Assembly (NCBI RefSeq): GCF_030646155.1
Contig: NZ_JAUTDN010000006.1
Coordinates: forward strand, 124,001 to 188,000
DNA from: Conexibacter sp. CPCC 205762
GTDB lineage: Bacteria > Actinomycetota > Thermoleophilia > Solirubrobacterales > Solirubrobacteraceae
DNA length: 64,000 nt
Reading direction: 5' to 3'
Below are positions 14,866 to 24,834 of the stretch, piece after piece. Below the pieces are notes generated by a model that worked only from the letters and a program-made list of their open reading frames with translations, made no database searches and had not been told where the DNA came from. Both the position numbers and the translations under genes were made by a program. Within the stretch, counting starts at the first letter, position 1, and each line of letters starts with the position of its first letter.

Positions 14866-16818
14866 GTGCGCCCGTTCGCTCTTCGCCGCCTGCCGGCGCC
14901 CGTCCTCTCCTCGCTGCTCGCCTGCGGACTCGTCGGCGTCGCCGCGCAGCCCGCCCACGCGACGATCTCCGCCGCCACCACGATCGACGGCCCGTCCGCC
15001 GACGTGATGGGCGTCGACGGCGTCGCGATCGCCCAGGACGGCACCGGCGGCATCGTCTACCGCAAGCGCGTCGACGGGCGCACCCACATCTTCGTCAGCC
15101 GCTACGTCAACTTGAGATGGCAGGCGCCGCAGCGCGTCGACGTCGGGCAGAAGTTCGACTCCTCGTGGCCGGCGATCGGCGCCGGCAACGGCGGCCGCCT
15201 CGTCGTCACCTGGATCCAGCAGTACGGCGGCGGCGTCCAGAACCGCATGTACTCGGCCTCGCTCGACCCGGGCGCCTCCAGCTTCCAGGCGCCGATCGCG
15301 ATCGACCTCGACGTGCGCGAGGGCCTTGACGCCTACCCGTCGCTGTCGATGGGGCCGGGCGGCGTCGCCTACCTCACCTACCGCGTCGTCTATCTGCGCC
15401 AGAGCCCGACGCTGCCGCCCGGCACCGTCGACGCCGACATCCGCGTGCAGCGCTACTCCGGCTCCTTCTGGTCGCAGCTCGGCCAGCCGGTCGACCGCAT
15501 CCAGAGCCAGCCGCAGGTCGCGCCGACCGCGAACAACGGCCCGCAGATCCGCAGCGACGGCAACGGCAACGCGGTCGTCGCCTGGATCGAGCCCGACGAC
15601 GAGCTGGTGCCGCGCGCCTACGCGCGCCGCGTCTTCGGCGCGGTCCTCGGCAACGTGCTGCCGGCGAGCCCGACGACGGTCGACGGCAAGCCGCTGCGCA
15701 ACGGCGTCGACCAGATCTCGCTCGCGGTCGCGCCGTTCGGGGAGACGATCGTCGGGATGCGGCAGCTGGGTGAGGCGCAGAGCGCCTGGACCCGCTCGCG
15801 CGCGCTCGTGAACATGCTTCCGTCGACGCTGGTCGAAGGCGCCGGCAGCTTCCTCGGCTTCAGACCGGTCGACGGCGGCGGCGCCGACGGCCCGGCTGCC
15901 GGGCTCGGCACGATCGACGTCGCCGTCGACGACGCGGGCGGCTTCGACGCCGGCATCTCGCTCGACGCGCAGGCGCTCGACGTGCCCGGCGACGAGACGA
16001 CCGTCGGCACCCCGTCGCGACTCGACGACGGCTCGCCGCGGAGCGCGCCGAACCCGCTCGTCGAGCGCGGCACCGAGGGGTCGCTCGCAGCCGCCTGGAC
16101 GGTCGACCAGGGCGGCACCGCCGGCGTCGGCCTGTTCGAGCGCCGCGCCGACGGCACGCCCTTCACCCGCATCGTCTCGGGCGCCAGAGGCGGCGCCGTC
16201 AGCACGCTGCGCTTCGAGGGCTCCTCCTACGGCGGCGCGCTCGCCGGCTTCCTGCAGGGCAGAGAGGACGGCAAGCAGGTCGTCGCCGCGTCGATCGACG
16301 CGCCGCCGGTCGACTTCCTCGTCTACCCGGGCTCCGGCTGGACGCGGGCGAAGACCGTCAACGTCTCGTGGGATCGCGCGCGCAGCTCCTCGGGCGGCGT
16401 CACCTACGCGCTGCAGATCGACGGCGAGGACGTCGCGACCGGGATGACGACGCTCAGCCGCACGGTCAGAACGGCCGTGATCGGCGACGGCAACCACGAG
16501 ATCTCGGTGATCGCGACCGACGCCGCTCAGCAGACCACGACCAGCCTCGTGCGCCGCCTCAGAATCGATCGCACCGCGCCCGCCGCGCAGATCGGCAGAC
16601 GCGGACGGCGCGCGGTCCGGGTGACGGTCAGCGACGGCGTCAAGTCGGAGAGCTCCGGCGTCGCGAGCGTCGCGATCGCCTGGGGCGACGGCAGACGCGG
16701 CAAGGGCCGCAGAGCGACCCACCGCTACAGAAGAGCCGGTCGCTATGCGATCAGGGTCACGACCAGAGACAAGGTCGGCAACCGCAGAACCGTCGTCAAG
16801 AAGGTGGTCGTGAGATGA
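14866..16818 (+). CDS. Exported protein with C-terminal PKD/Ig-like domains
   Basis: A 650-residue exported protein. GTG 14866 gives a signal peptide (basic RPFALRRLP, hydrophobic core, cleavage near AQPAHA); no clear ribosome site is present, so the start is moderately sure. Residues about 35-490 are beta-rich repeated units resembling a propeller or sialidase-like fold with many GNG, DGxG turns. Then comes an Ig-like segment and a PKD-like end (WGDGRRGKGRRATHRY, later GRYAIRVTTRDKVGN). The C-terminus is basic. Divergent from pstS and coupled to the next gene by ATGA; a surface role is inferred and no enzyme motif is visible. Confidence 0.78.
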   Translation: MRPFALRRLPAPVLSSLLACGLVGVAAQPAHATISAATTIDGPSADVMGVDGVAIAQDGTGGIVYRKRVDGRTHIFVSRYVNLRWQAPQRVDVGQKFDSSWPAIGAGNGGRLVVTWIQQYGGGVQNRMYSASLDPGASSFQAPIAIDLDVREGLDAYPSLSMGPGGVAYLTYRVVYLRQSPTLPPGTVDADIRVQRYSGSFWSQLGQPVDRIQSQPQVAPTANNGPQIRSDGNGNAVVAWIEPDDELVPRAYARRVFGAVLGNVLPASPTTVDGKPLRNGVDQISLAVAPFGETIVGMRQLGEAQSAWTRSRALVNMLPSTLVEGAGSFLGFRPVDGGGADGPAAGLGTIDVAVDDAGGFDAGISLDAQALDVPGDETTVGTPSRLDDGSPRSAPNPLVERGTEGSLAAAWTVDQGGTAGVGLFERRADGTPFTRIVSGARGGAVSTLRFEGSSYGGALAGFLQGREDGKQVVAASIDAPPVDFLVYPGSGWTRAKTVNVSWDRARSSSGGVTYALQIDGEDVATGMTTLSRTVRTAVIGDGNHEISVIATDAAQQTTTSLVRRLRIDRTAPAAQIGRRGRRAVRVTVSDGVKSESSGVASVAIAWGDGRRGKGRRATHRYRRAGRYAIRVTTRDKVGNRRTVVKKVVVR

Positions 16819-18899
16819 GACGCGCCGTGCTGATCGCGCTCGCCGGGGCCGGCGTCGTCGCCGGCGCGCTGCCGGCCGCCGCGAACGCCGCCTGGAGCGA
16901 CCCGCAGCTCGTCTCGGTCGACAACGGCCGGCTCGAGCAGGCCGACGGCCCGACGACCGCGGTCGACGTCTCCGCCGACGGCCGCTGGGTCGTCTTCCAG
17001 ACGCGCGCGACGAACTTCTTCGCCGACGACGACGCCGACGCCCCGGGCACGATGCGCCGCGGCGGGATCTTCCGCTTCGACCGCACGACCGGCGCGATCG
17101 CGCTCGTCGCCGACGGCGACCTGCTCGACGACGACAGCGGCGACACGCTGCTGCGCGGTGCGACCGATCCGTCGGTCAGCGACGACGGCCGCTTCGTCGT
17201 CTTCGCGACGGCGCAGCAGCTCGTGCCGCAGGACGACAACACCAACATCGACGTCTACCGGCGCGACATGTCGGTGCCGCTGAGCGCCGACCGCGCCGGC
17301 GGCGGCGCCTACACGCTCGTGTCGGCACGCGACGGCGGCGACGAGCCGGCCCATTACGCCGCCGGCCCTGAGCCGGTCGCCAGCGGCGACCCCGGCGCGA
17401 GCGTCTTCGCCGGCCAGTCGCTCAGCGCCGACGGCCGCTTCGTCGCCTTCCGCACGACCGAGCTCGCCTCCGACCTGCCCGCGCTGCAGACGACCGATGC
17501 CCCCGGCGGCAGCGTCTTCGTGCGCGACATACAGCAGCAGCGCACCGTCGCCGTCAGCGTCAGACTCGACGGCAGCGGCAGCGCCGGCGGCGCGCTGCCG
17601 CCGGTCGTGATGAGCCGCGACGGCAGCACGGTCGCATGGGTCGGCGAGGACGGTCCGCAGCAGACGCCGATGCTGACGGGCGAGTCGCTCGACATGACGC
17701 AGCGCTACTACCTGTGGCGCCGCTGGGACGACGCCGGCGCGAGCACGCGCCGCATCACCGGCCTTGCCGATCCCGACGACAGCGCCTGCCCGCCCGGCGG
17801 CGGCATCAGCTTCAACCCGGTCGCGACCGGCCCCTGCTATGGGCCGCTGACCGACGCCGAGGGCAGCTTCGGCGACATCTCCGGCCGCGCCCCGGCGCTC
17901 AGCGCCGACGGCTGGACGGTCGCCTACCTGACCGCAGCCGGCGCCCGCCCCGCGGCCGCCGACGACGGCTACCTCGACGTCTTCATCACGTCGATGCGCC
18001 CCGGCCTCTCGCGCAAGGCGGCGACGACCGTCGTCACGAAGGGCACGACCGCCAACAACGCGCGCGCCAACGGCGACGTGCAGTCGCTCTCGCTGTCGGC
18101 CGACGCGAGACGCCTCGCGCTCGTGACGGCGCGGCGCGAGTTCCTGCCGCCGGCGCCGACGCTCGTCAGCCCGGCGCGCACCTCGCCGCCGACCGCCAAC
18201 GAGCTGTACGTCTTCGACCTCGGCGCGGGCGGCCGCATCCGCCGTCCGCTGATGCCCGGCGGCGGTGAGATCGACGGCAGCGTCGACCCCAGCTTCGCGC
18301 TGTCGGCCGACGGCCGCACCGTCATCTTCCTCACGCGCGCCGGCAACCTCATCTACGGCGACGCCAACCAGCAGCCGGACGCCTTCGCCGTCACCGAGAC
18401 CGACGACCAGCTGACGGCGCCGCCGCCGGTCGGCCTCGGCGACGACCCGGTCGACGTCGACCTCGACGGCGATGCGCAGTTCGGCGCGCGCGCGACCTCG
18501 CGCAGAGACGGCGCGCTGGTGCTGCGCGTGACCGCTCCGGTCGCCGGCGCGGTCAGAGCGATCGCCAGAACGATCGCCGTCAAGGCGACGCCGAGACGCG
18601 GCAGAAGAGCGGCCAGAAGAGCGGTCAAGGCGCGCCAGGTCTCCTCCGTGCGCGGCAGCGCGAGCAGACCGGCGACGGTCAGATTCGTGCTGTCGTTGAG
18701 AGGCAGGGACCGCTCGCGGGTGCGTTCAGGGAGACCGCTGCCGGTCCGTGTCACGGTGACGCTGACGCCGGCGACGAAGGGTGAGAGAGCCCGCAGAGTG
18801 ACGGTGTCGGGGACGTTCCGTGTGCCCAGAAGAACGGCCGCGTCCAAGAGCAAGGGCTCGAAGAGAGCTCAGAAGAGAGGGTCGACTCGTTCCCGGTGA
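16815..18899 (+). CDS. Exported TolB/PD40-type beta-propeller protein
   Basis: A 694-residue exported protein with a signal peptide (MRRAVLIALAGAGVVAGALP, cleavage near ANA). Repeats of the PD40/TolB type are visible: VSADGRWVVFQTRATN, VSDDGRFVVFATAQQL, LSADGRFVAFRTTEL, LSADGWTVAYLTAAG, LSADGRTVIFLTRAGN, spaced as propeller blades. The last ~150 residues are a beta-rich domain with a strongly basic tail (about 40 residues of Lys/Arg/Ser). ATG 16815 overlaps the previous stop as ATGA. Function beyond protein or wall binding cannot be told. Confidence 0.84.
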   Translation: MRRAVLIALAGAGVVAGALPAAANAAWSDPQLVSVDNGRLEQADGPTTAVDVSADGRWVVFQTRATNFFADDDADAPGTMRRGGIFRFDRTTGAIALVADGDLLDDDSGDTLLRGATDPSVSDDGRFVVFATAQQLVPQDDNTNIDVYRRDMSVPLSADRAGGGAYTLVSARDGGDEPAHYAAGPEPVASGDPGASVFAGQSLSADGRFVAFRTTELASDLPALQTTDAPGGSVFVRDIQQQRTVAVSVRLDGSGSAGGALPPVVMSRDGSTVAWVGEDGPQQTPMLTGESLDMTQRYYLWRRWDDAGASTRRITGLADPDDSACPPGGGISFNPVATGPCYGPLTDAEGSFGDISGRAPALSADGWTVAYLTAAGARPAAADDGYLDVFITSMRPGLSRKAATTVVTKGTTANNARANGDVQSLSLSADARRLALVTARREFLPPAPTLVSPARTSPPTANELYVFDLGAGGRIRRPLMPGGGEIDGSVDPSFALSADGRTVIFLTRAGNLIYGDANQQPDAFAVTETDDQLTAPPPVGLGDDPVDVDLDGDAQFGARATSRRDGALVLRVTAPVAGAVRAIARTIAVKATPRRGRRAARRAVKARQVSSVRGSASRPATVRFVLSLRGRDRSRVRSGRPLPVRVTVTLTPATKGERARRVTVSGTFRVPRRTAASKSKGSKRAQKRGSTRSR

Positions 18900-18956
18900 A
18901 CGAGGCGTGAACAGAGTGACATCAACCTGTGAACCGACGTTAGGAATCCTGTGAAG
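18896..18956 (+). promoter_or_regulatory. PHO-box-like array before the second pstS
   Basis: GTGAAC occurs at 18896, 18907 and 18929 and GTGAAG at 18951; the distances are 11, 22 and 22 bp, with a degenerate GACATC at 18918. Phased 11-bp units whose complement reads GTTCAC match the known Streptomyces PhoP box (GTTCACC direct repeats). The first unit covers the TGA stop of the upstream gene. The array ends 82 bp before the pstS-like start codon. Confidence 0.57.
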
Positions 18957-19038
18957 GACCCTGGCGAGCGCGGTTCGTGCAGGTGAGAGTCACTTCGCCT
19001 CTACGGCATCGTTTCGACGCGAAAGGACCACCCTTCTC

Positions 19039-20997
19039 ATGGCAACACCTGAAGCGGCACACGTGCTGCGCCGGACGCTCCTCGCGGGCACCGCAGTCGC
19101 CGCCCTCGGCGCTGGTGCACTGGCCGCCCAGGACGCGCAGGCGGCGTTCTCCCTCAACAGATGCCAGGGCGCCAGCGGCGTCGTCGGCCGAGGTGCTTCG
19201 TTCCAGAACACCCTGCACTCGAGATTCAAGACCTTCTTCGAGACCTCGAACGGCTGCAACGGCAGCCCGACGGGGCCGACGTACACCTCGACGGGCTCCG
19301 GCGACGGCCGCGCGGCGATGGGCGCGGGCGGCGGCGACCTCAGCCTCAGAGCGGGCGAGCGTCTCGCCACGGTCTCGTTCGCGGCTGCTGACGAGGCGCC
19401 GACGCCGGCGCAGGTCAAGCTGATGAACGACGGTCCGACCGCGAACACGGCGGACGACGGCGTCGTCCACACGATCCCGATCGCGACGGGCGCCTCGGCG
19501 TTCATCCTGCACGTCCCCGAGGGCTGCAGCATCTCGGCCGTCACGAACAAGACCAACGCCGCCGACGGTGCCTACAACGGCGCGACGACCGGCGACAGAG
19601 CCGACAACTTCACGCAGCGCGTGCGCGTCACCAACAGACTGATCGAGGCCGCCTTCGGCGGTGACTCGAGCGCCGCGACGTGGGGCCAGATCGTCCCGAG
19701 CATCAGCGGCACCCCGACGGGCATCCCGTCCGGCGACCAGACGAACGTCGGCGTCGCCAGCTGCGCCAACGTCCCGGTCCGCCGCATCGTGCGTCAGGAC
19801 TCGTCCGGCACGACGTACGGCTGGAAGGCGTACCTGAACCTGATCGCCCCGTCGCGCAGATGGACGGGCGACGTCTACGGCGCCACCAACACGAGATGGC
19901 CCGCCGCTGGCGGCTCGGGCGTCGGCACCGTCGTCGCTGCCGCGACCGGCACCGACTGCACCGGCACCGACCGTCTCTGCTCGCCGACCGCCAGAGGCGG
20001 CGGTGCGCTGGCGAGACTGGTCGCCTCGACCGACGGCTCGATCGGCTACGTCGACCTCGCGACCGCCCGCAGCAACGGCTTCGAGGTCACGCCGGCTGCC
20101 TCTGAGGCCGCGAAGGACTACACCTACTGGTCGCCGCTCGAGGTCATGAGCGGCTCGAGAGCCGGCAGCTACGCCGAGCCGACGGTCTTCGCGACGTCGC
20201 ACGTCGCCGGTGGCGACAAGGGCGCCGCCTGCGCCACCGCGCCGATCAGCGCCGGCCCGGCCGCCAGCGCCGACCCGACCCTCGGCGACTGGTCCAACGC
20301 CTACGCCGCCGGCGGCGACGCCTACCCGGCCTGCGTCGTGACCTACGCGCTGGCGTGGGACGACAACGCCCCGGTCTACGGCAACACCGCTGACGAAGAG
20401 GCCAAGGCCCGCACCGTCAAGGACTACCTCTCGCTGATCGTCTCCGACGCCGGCCAGACGTTCCTGCTGACCTCGGACTACTCGGCGCTGCCGACGCAGA
20501 CGCAGACGTGGGCGCGCACCGGCGTCGACGCGATCAACTGGAACAAGTCGACGACCGTCGTCGACCCGCCGAGAGAGAACCCGCCGGTTGTCAACCCGCC
20601 GGTCGTCAACCCGCCGGTCGTCAACCCGCCGGCTCCGGCCCCGGTCAGCAACTCGTTCTCGATCCCGTCGAGCAAGACCGCTCCGACGCTGCTCACCTTC
20701 ACGGTGCAGCTGCCGGGCGCGGGCGCGCTGAAGGCGACCGCGACGACGAAGGTCGGCAAGAAGAACGTCAACGCTGGCTCGGCCACCGGCTCCGTCAGAG
20801 GCGCCGGCAGAGTCACGCTGAGAATCAAGCTGTCGTCGGCCGCCAAGAAGGCGCTCGCGAGAGCCAAGAGCAAGAAGATCACGGTGAAGGTCGCCTTCAC
20901 CTACACCCCGACGGGTGGCACGGCCAAGACGGTGACGAAGAACGTCACGGTCAGAGCGGCCAAGAAGCCCGCCAAGAGAAAGGCCGCCAAGCGCTAA
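19039..20997 (+). CDS. PstS-like phosphate-binding protein with C-terminal surface domain (second copy)
   Basis: A 652-residue exported protein, about twice the length of PstS. A signal peptide (LLAGTAVAALGAGALAA, cleavage near AQA) leads to a PstS-like domain: GVVGRGASFQNTLHSRF and YTSTGSGDGRAAMGAG match the phosphate-loop region, and GSIGYVDLATARSNG the later hinge. At about residue 515 a VVNPP repeat linker leads to a beta-rich domain and a basic tail KKPAKRKAAKR, as in neighbouring exported proteins. ATG 19039 is used; GTG 19060 would also keep the signal. The PHO-like array upstream and the strong terminator downstream make it a single-gene unit for phosphate scavenging. Confidence 0.85.
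   Translation: MATPEAAHVLRRTLLAGTAVAALGAGALAAQDAQAAFSLNRCQGASGVVGRGASFQNTLHSRFKTFFETSNGCNGSPTGPTYTSTGSGDGRAAMGAGGGDLSLRAGERLATVSFAAADEAPTPAQVKLMNDGPTANTADDGVVHTIPIATGASAFILHVPEGCSISAVTNKTNAADGAYNGATTGDRADNFTQRVRVTNRLIEAAFGGDSSAATWGQIVPSISGTPTGIPSGDQTNVGVASCANVPVRRIVRQDSSGTTYGWKAYLNLIAPSRRWTGDVYGATNTRWPAAGGSGVGTVVAAATGTDCTGTDRLCSPTARGGGALARLVASTDGSIGYVDLATARSNGFEVTPAASEAAKDYTYWSPLEVMSGSRAGSYAEPTVFATSHVAGGDKGAACATAPISAGPAASADPTLGDWSNAYAAGGDAYPACVVTYALAWDDNAPVYGNTADEEAKARTVKDYLSLIVSDAGQTFLLTSDYSALPTQTQTWARTGVDAINWNKSTTVVDPPRENPPVVNPPVVNPPVVNPPAPAPVSNSFSIPSSKTAPTLLTFTVQLPGAGALKATATTKVGKKNVNAGSATGSVRGAGRVTLRIKLSSAAKKALARAKSKKITVKVAFTYTPTGGTAKTVTKNVTVRAAKKPAKRKAAKR
20581..20625 (+). repeat. 15-bp coding repeat, three units (VVNPP linker)
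   Basis: CCGCCGGTTGTCAAC at 20581 followed by CCGCCGGTCGTCAAC at 20596 and 20611; a partial fourth follows. It encodes a Pro-rich spacer between the PstS-like domain and the C-terminal domain. Confidence 0.85.
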
Positions 20998-21021
20998 GAC
21001 GCCCGGCGGAGCTGTAAAGGC

Positions 21022-21062
21022 AGGCCGGCCTCGCCGCAGTCGCGGCGGGGCCGGCCTTCTTC
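21022..21062 (+). terminator. Strong rho-independent-type terminator
   Basis: AGGCCGGCC (21022-21030) and CGCCGC (21032-21037) pair with GCGGCG (21042-21047) and GGCCGGCCT (21049-21057) around AGTC, a 15-bp stem followed by TTCTTCC. It lies 25 bp after the pstS-like stop and separates that gene from the FtsH-type operon. Confidence 0.75.
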
Positions 21063-21091
21063 CATTCCCACACCCACAAGTGCAGGACCGC

Positions 21092-23155
21092 GTGACCGAC
21101 GATCAACAGGCCCCCAAGCAGGACCCCCAGCCCGACGGCGAGCGTCCGCTGGGCACCAGACGCGCAACCCGCGCCGACGGACTTCCGAGAGCGAGAGTGC
21201 GCTCCGGTCTCGCCGAGCGCAGAAATCCCGTCGCGGTAGCGCTGCGCGATGGCTCCGCGCGCGTGCTGAGATTCCTGCTGAGAGACCTGTTCGCGCTCGG
21301 TCTGATGATCGCGGCCGTCGCGATCGTCATCCTCTTCTTCACGCTGCTCGGAGCGACCAAGCCCTCCAGCAGCGGCACCGGCGTCCCGCTGAGCCAGATC
21401 TTCACGCTCGCGAGAGCGAGAACGATCACGGAGGCGACGCTGCTGGACCAGGACAACCGCGTCCAGGTCCTGACCAGAGACGGCTCCGAGTTCTGGTCCG
21501 CGTACCCCAGCTCCGGCGCCCAGACGCAGCTGATCTCGACGACGCTCGAGAGAGGCGGCGCGGTCGTCGCCGTCAAGCAGCAGCCGGGCAAGGCGCAGCT
21601 GGCGATCGTCGTCCAGTTCCTGCTGCCGATCCTGCTGCTCGTCTGCCTCTTCGCGCTGTTCATGCGGATCGGCCAGGACGGCGGCGCCGGCGGCATCGCC
21701 TCCTTCTCCAACTTCACCGGCAGAGGCAAGAAGAAGGGCAAGGGCACCGCCCACAAGGTCACGTTCGCCGACCTCGCCGGCGTGCCCGAGGCGGTCGCCG
21801 AGCTGGCCGAGATCCGCGACTACCTCGACGACCCCTCCAGATACCTGGAGCTGGGCGCCGCGGCGCCGAAGGGCGTGCTGCTGGTCGGTCCTCCCGGCAC
21901 CGGCAAGACGCTGCTTGCGAAGGCCGTCGCGGGTGAGGCGAACGCCGCCTTCTTCTCGCTGTCGGGCTCGGACTTCGTCGAGTCGCTCGTCGGCGTCGGC
22001 GCCGCCCGTGTGCGCGACCTGTTCGCGAAGGCGCGCAGAATGTCGCCGGCGATCATCTTCATCGACGAGTTCGACGCCGCCGGCCGCAAGCGCGGCGCTG
22101 GCATCGGCCAGGGCAACGACGAGCGCGAGCAGACGCTCAACCAGCTGCTGGTCGAGATGGACGGCTTCAGCGGTGACGGCGGCTTGGTCGTGATGGGCGC
22201 CACCAACCGCCCCGACATCCTCGACCCGGCGCTGCTGCGCCCCGGCCGCTTCGACCGCCAGATCACCGTCGACACGCCCGACATCCACGGCCGCGCGGAG
22301 ATCCTCAAGCTGCATGGCGGCAAGCGCCCGATGGGCCCCGACACCGACCTCGACGAGATCGCCCGCCTGACGCCCGGCTTCTCCGGCGCCGAGCTGGCCA
22401 ACGTCGTCAACGAGGCCGCCCTGCTGACGGTCCGCGCCGGACAGCGCGAGATCACGCAGAAGCTGCTGGAGGAGTCGATCGACCGCGTCGTCGCCGGCCC
22501 CGCCAAGAAGCATCTGCTGACCGAGCGCGAGCGCTGGATCATCTCGATCCACGAGTCCTCGCACGCGGTCGTGACCGAGTCGATGGGCACCGGCGCGACT
22601 GCGCGCAAGGTCTCGATCGTCGCCCGCGGCCGCACGCTCGGCACCGCCGCGCACATGCTCACCGACCGTGATCAGACGATCATGGAGGAGCCCGACCTCG
22701 TCATGCAGCTGGTCGCGATCCTCGCGGGCGCGGCCGGCGAGCGGCTGGAGTTCGGCCACCTCTCGACGGGCGTCCACGACGACCTCCACGAGGCGACCTC
22801 GCTGGCGCGCTCGATGGTGACGAGCTTCGGCATGTCCGAGGAGCTCGGCCCGGTGACGATCGGCGAGAAGGCCGGCGAGGTCTTCCTCGGCGCCTCGCTG
22901 CAGGAGCTGGGCTCGGTCGGCCCCAGAACGCTCGACATGATCGACCTCGCCGTCGAGCGGCTCGTCAAGGACGCGGAGCTGGTCGCGCGCGCGATCCTGC
23001 GCGAGAACGTCTCCGCCGTCCACGAGACCGCGCAGGCGCTGCTCGAGCACGAGACGCTCTCGGGCGTCGCGCTCGAGGCCGTCCTCTCGACTGTCACGAA
23101 CGTCGATCCCGAGGAGTTCCCGCAGCTGCTCGAGCGCGAGCGTTCCTCCCGCTGA
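21092..23155 (+). CDS. FtsH-type membrane AAA+ zinc metalloprotease
   Basis: A 687-residue membrane protease. Two membrane helices (about 65-90 and 165-188) flank a short external domain, then an AAA+ ATPase with Walker A GPPGTGKT (about residue 265), Walker [10 protein letters not shown] and the second-region-of-homology [20 protein letters not shown]. The protease domain has the zinc motif HESSH (HExxH, about residue 487) and DDLHEAT, where FtsH has the third zinc ligand. It degrades membrane and soluble proteins using ATP. GTG 21092 has AGGA closely upstream; GTG 21080 is possible. Unusual: F in place of I in IDEID, a longer N-terminus, and operon position before three exported proteins, so this is probably a specialised paralogue. 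Confidence 0.92.
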   Translation: MTDDQQAPKQDPQPDGERPLGTRRATRADGLPRARVRSGLAERRNPVAVALRDGSARVLRFLLRDLFALGLMIAAVAIVILFFTLLGATKPSSSGTGVPLSQIFTLARARTITEATLLDQDNRVQVLTRDGSEFWSAYPSSGAQTQLISTTLERGGAVVAVKQQPGKAQLAIVVQFLLPILLLVCLFALFMRIGQDGGAGGIASFSNFTGRGKKKGKGTAHKVTFADLAGVPEAVAELAEIRDYLDDPSRYLELGAAAPKGVLLVGPPGTGKTLLAKAVAGEANAAFFSLSGSDFVESLVGVGAARVRDLFAKARRMSPAIIFIDEFDAAGRKRGAGIGQGNDEREQTLNQLLVEMDGFSGDGGLVVMGATNRPDILDPALLRPGRFDRQITVDTPDIHGRAEILKLHGGKRPMGPDTDLDEIARLTPGFSGAELANVVNEAALLTVRAGQREITQKLLEESIDRVVAGPAKKHLLTERERWIISIHESSHAVVTESMGTGATARKVSIVARGRTLGTAAHMLTDRDQTIMEEPDLVMQLVAILAGAAGERLEFGHLSTGVHDDLHEATSLARSMVTSFGMSEELGPVTIGEKAGEVFLGASLQELGSVGPRTLDMIDLAVERLVKDAELVARAILRENVSAVHETAQALLEHETLSGVALEAVLSTVTNVDPEEFPQLLERERSSR

Positions 23156-24834
23156 TGAAGGGCTGCGCCATGCGAGTTCCCCGTCGGCGGACGTCGGCCG
23201 CGCCGCTGCGGGAACTCGCGCTCGGGCTGCTGGCGGCGGTCTCGCTCGGCGCTGTCGCGGCAGCGCCCGCGGCGGCTGAGTCGAGCTGGCGGCTGGAGCA
23301 GCCGGCGCCGCCGGCCGGCTCGCCATACAAGGTTCCGCTCGGCCGCCCCGGCGACCTCTCCTGCTGGTCGGCGACGCGCTGCCTGCTGGCGATCGAGGGC
23401 AACGCGGTCGTCGCGCGCGGCCTCTACAGCTACGACGGCGTCGAGTGGAGACAGCTGTCGACCGTCTGCGGCGGCCCCGCCGACACGACCCGCATCGCGT
23501 GGGCGAGCGCGACCGAGTTCTGGGTCGTGACGACCCCGAGCCTCCCGCGCAGCGGCGGCGGCCTCGGCCTCTGCCGCTTCCGCGACGGCCAGGTGATCGC
23601 CTCCTACTCGACCGCTCCCGAGAGCCCCGATCCGTTCCGGGCGATGACGGCGGCCGCCTGCAACGGGCCGAACGACTGCTGGTTCGCCGGCGTCGGAGCA
23701 CAGGACCCCTCCGGCCAGCGGGTCGGCGCCTACCACCTGCGCTGGAACGGCGAGACGCTGACCTCGACCTACGCGCCGCAGGGGCGTGGCGTCAGCGACC
23801 TGATCTTCGCCGACGGCCGCTACTGGGAGACGACCTACGTCGGCATCCAGCGCGAGGACCGCACGAGCAGAGTCACGCTCGCCGAGGAAGAGGCCTTCCC
23901 GTATCTGATCCACACGATCGACGGCGCCGGCTTCCACAACGAGCTGTTCGGCGGCGGCGCGCGCGTCGGCGTGCCGCTCGACGGCACCGAGCTGCTCGCC
24001 GCCGACGCGGCCGGTGGCGCGCCCTGGTTCGTCGGCGGCGGCGCCTCCTCCGGCCCGTCCGCGCCGGAGGAGGGGATCGTCCCGCGGCCGCCGCTGGCCG
24101 CGCGCAAGGACGGCAACTGGTACAGCTCCGTGCAGATCGACGAGAGCCAGTTCGGCGACCAGGACCGCTTCACCGACGTCGCCGCGCTGCCCGGCGGCGG
24201 CTCCGCGTGGGTCGCCGTCCAGGCCTTCCGCGACCGCGTCTCGACGACCGCCCGTGCGCGCGTCGCGCTGCTGCAGGCCGACGGCACGACGAGCGTTCAG
24301 CGGCTTCCCGCCGGCGGCGCCGGCCGCGGCTCGGCCGCCAGAATCGAGTTCACCAGCGCCGACGAGGGCTGGATGATCACGAACGCCGGCTGGCTGTTCC
24401 ACTTCACCGACGGGCACGCGCACGCGCGCGACACCTCGCCGGCCTTCTCGACCGTGATCGGCTACCGGCCCAACGAGGCGATCGCGCAGTCGATCCCGGA
24501 CCTGCCGCCGGTCGACGACTCGCAGCTGTTCGCGCCGCCGGCCGTCGAGCCGGAGCCCGAGCCCGGTCCGCCGGTCACGAGAACGCAGAGAATCCCGGCG
24601 CTGATGACGAAGATCAGCAGACCGAGAGTCGACAAGAGACTGCGTCTGCACCTCTCGTTCACGCTCCGCCGCAAGGCCAGAGTCCAGCTGCAGGCCTACC
24701 ACAAGCGCAAGCTCGCGGCGCGCACGAAGCTGCGCGTCCTGAGACCCGGCCGCCACACGCTCGTCTTGCAGCTGTCGCGCAAGAAGTGGCCTGACAGACT
24801 GAGATTCCGCACGATAGAGAGCAGAGCGAGATGA
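23155..24834 (+). CDS. Exported beta-rich protein with basic C-terminal domain
   Basis: A 559-residue exported protein. ATG 23155 overlaps the protease stop as TGATG; ATG 23170 has GAAGGG about 8 nt upstream and would give 554 residues. The signal peptide core is ALGLLAAVSLGAVAAAP with cleavage near AAA-ES. The main part contains Trp- and Cys-bearing repeats (LSCWSATRCLLAIEGN, CNGPNDCWFAGVG, TSADEGWMITNAGW) like a BNR or propeller fold. The final 85 residues are Arg/Lys-rich (LHLSFTLRRKARVQLQAYH). No catalytic motif recognised. Co-translated with the FtsH-type protease and the next gene. Confidence 0.82.
   Translation: MKGCAMRVPRRRTSAAPLRELALGLLAAVSLGAVAAAPAAAESSWRLEQPAPPAGSPYKVPLGRPGDLSCWSATRCLLAIEGNAVVARGLYSYDGVEWRQLSTVCGGPADTTRIAWASATEFWVVTTPSLPRSGGGLGLCRFRDGQVIASYSTAPESPDPFRAMTAAACNGPNDCWFAGVGAQDPSGQRVGAYHLRWNGETLTSTYAPQGRGVSDLIFADGRYWETTYVGIQREDRTSRVTLAEEEAFPYLIHTIDGAGFHNELFGGGARVGVPLDGTELLAADAAGGAPWFVGGGASSGPSAPEEGIVPRPPLAARKDGNWYSSVQIDESQFGDQDRFTDVAALPGGGSAWVAVQAFRDRVSTTARARVALLQADGTTSVQRLPAGGAGRGSAARIEFTSADEGWMITNAGWLFHFTDGHAHARDTSPAFSTVIGYRPNEAIAQSIPDLPPVDDSQLFAPPAVEPEPEPGPPVTRTQRIPALMTKISRPRVDKRLRLHLSFTLRRKARVQLQAYHKRKLAARTKLRVLRPGRHTLVLQLSRKKWPDRLRFRTIESRAR

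Noticed and set aside
20581-20625. CRISPR-like or regulatory repeat
   Set aside because: A 15-bp period encoding a Pro-rich linker explains it fully.
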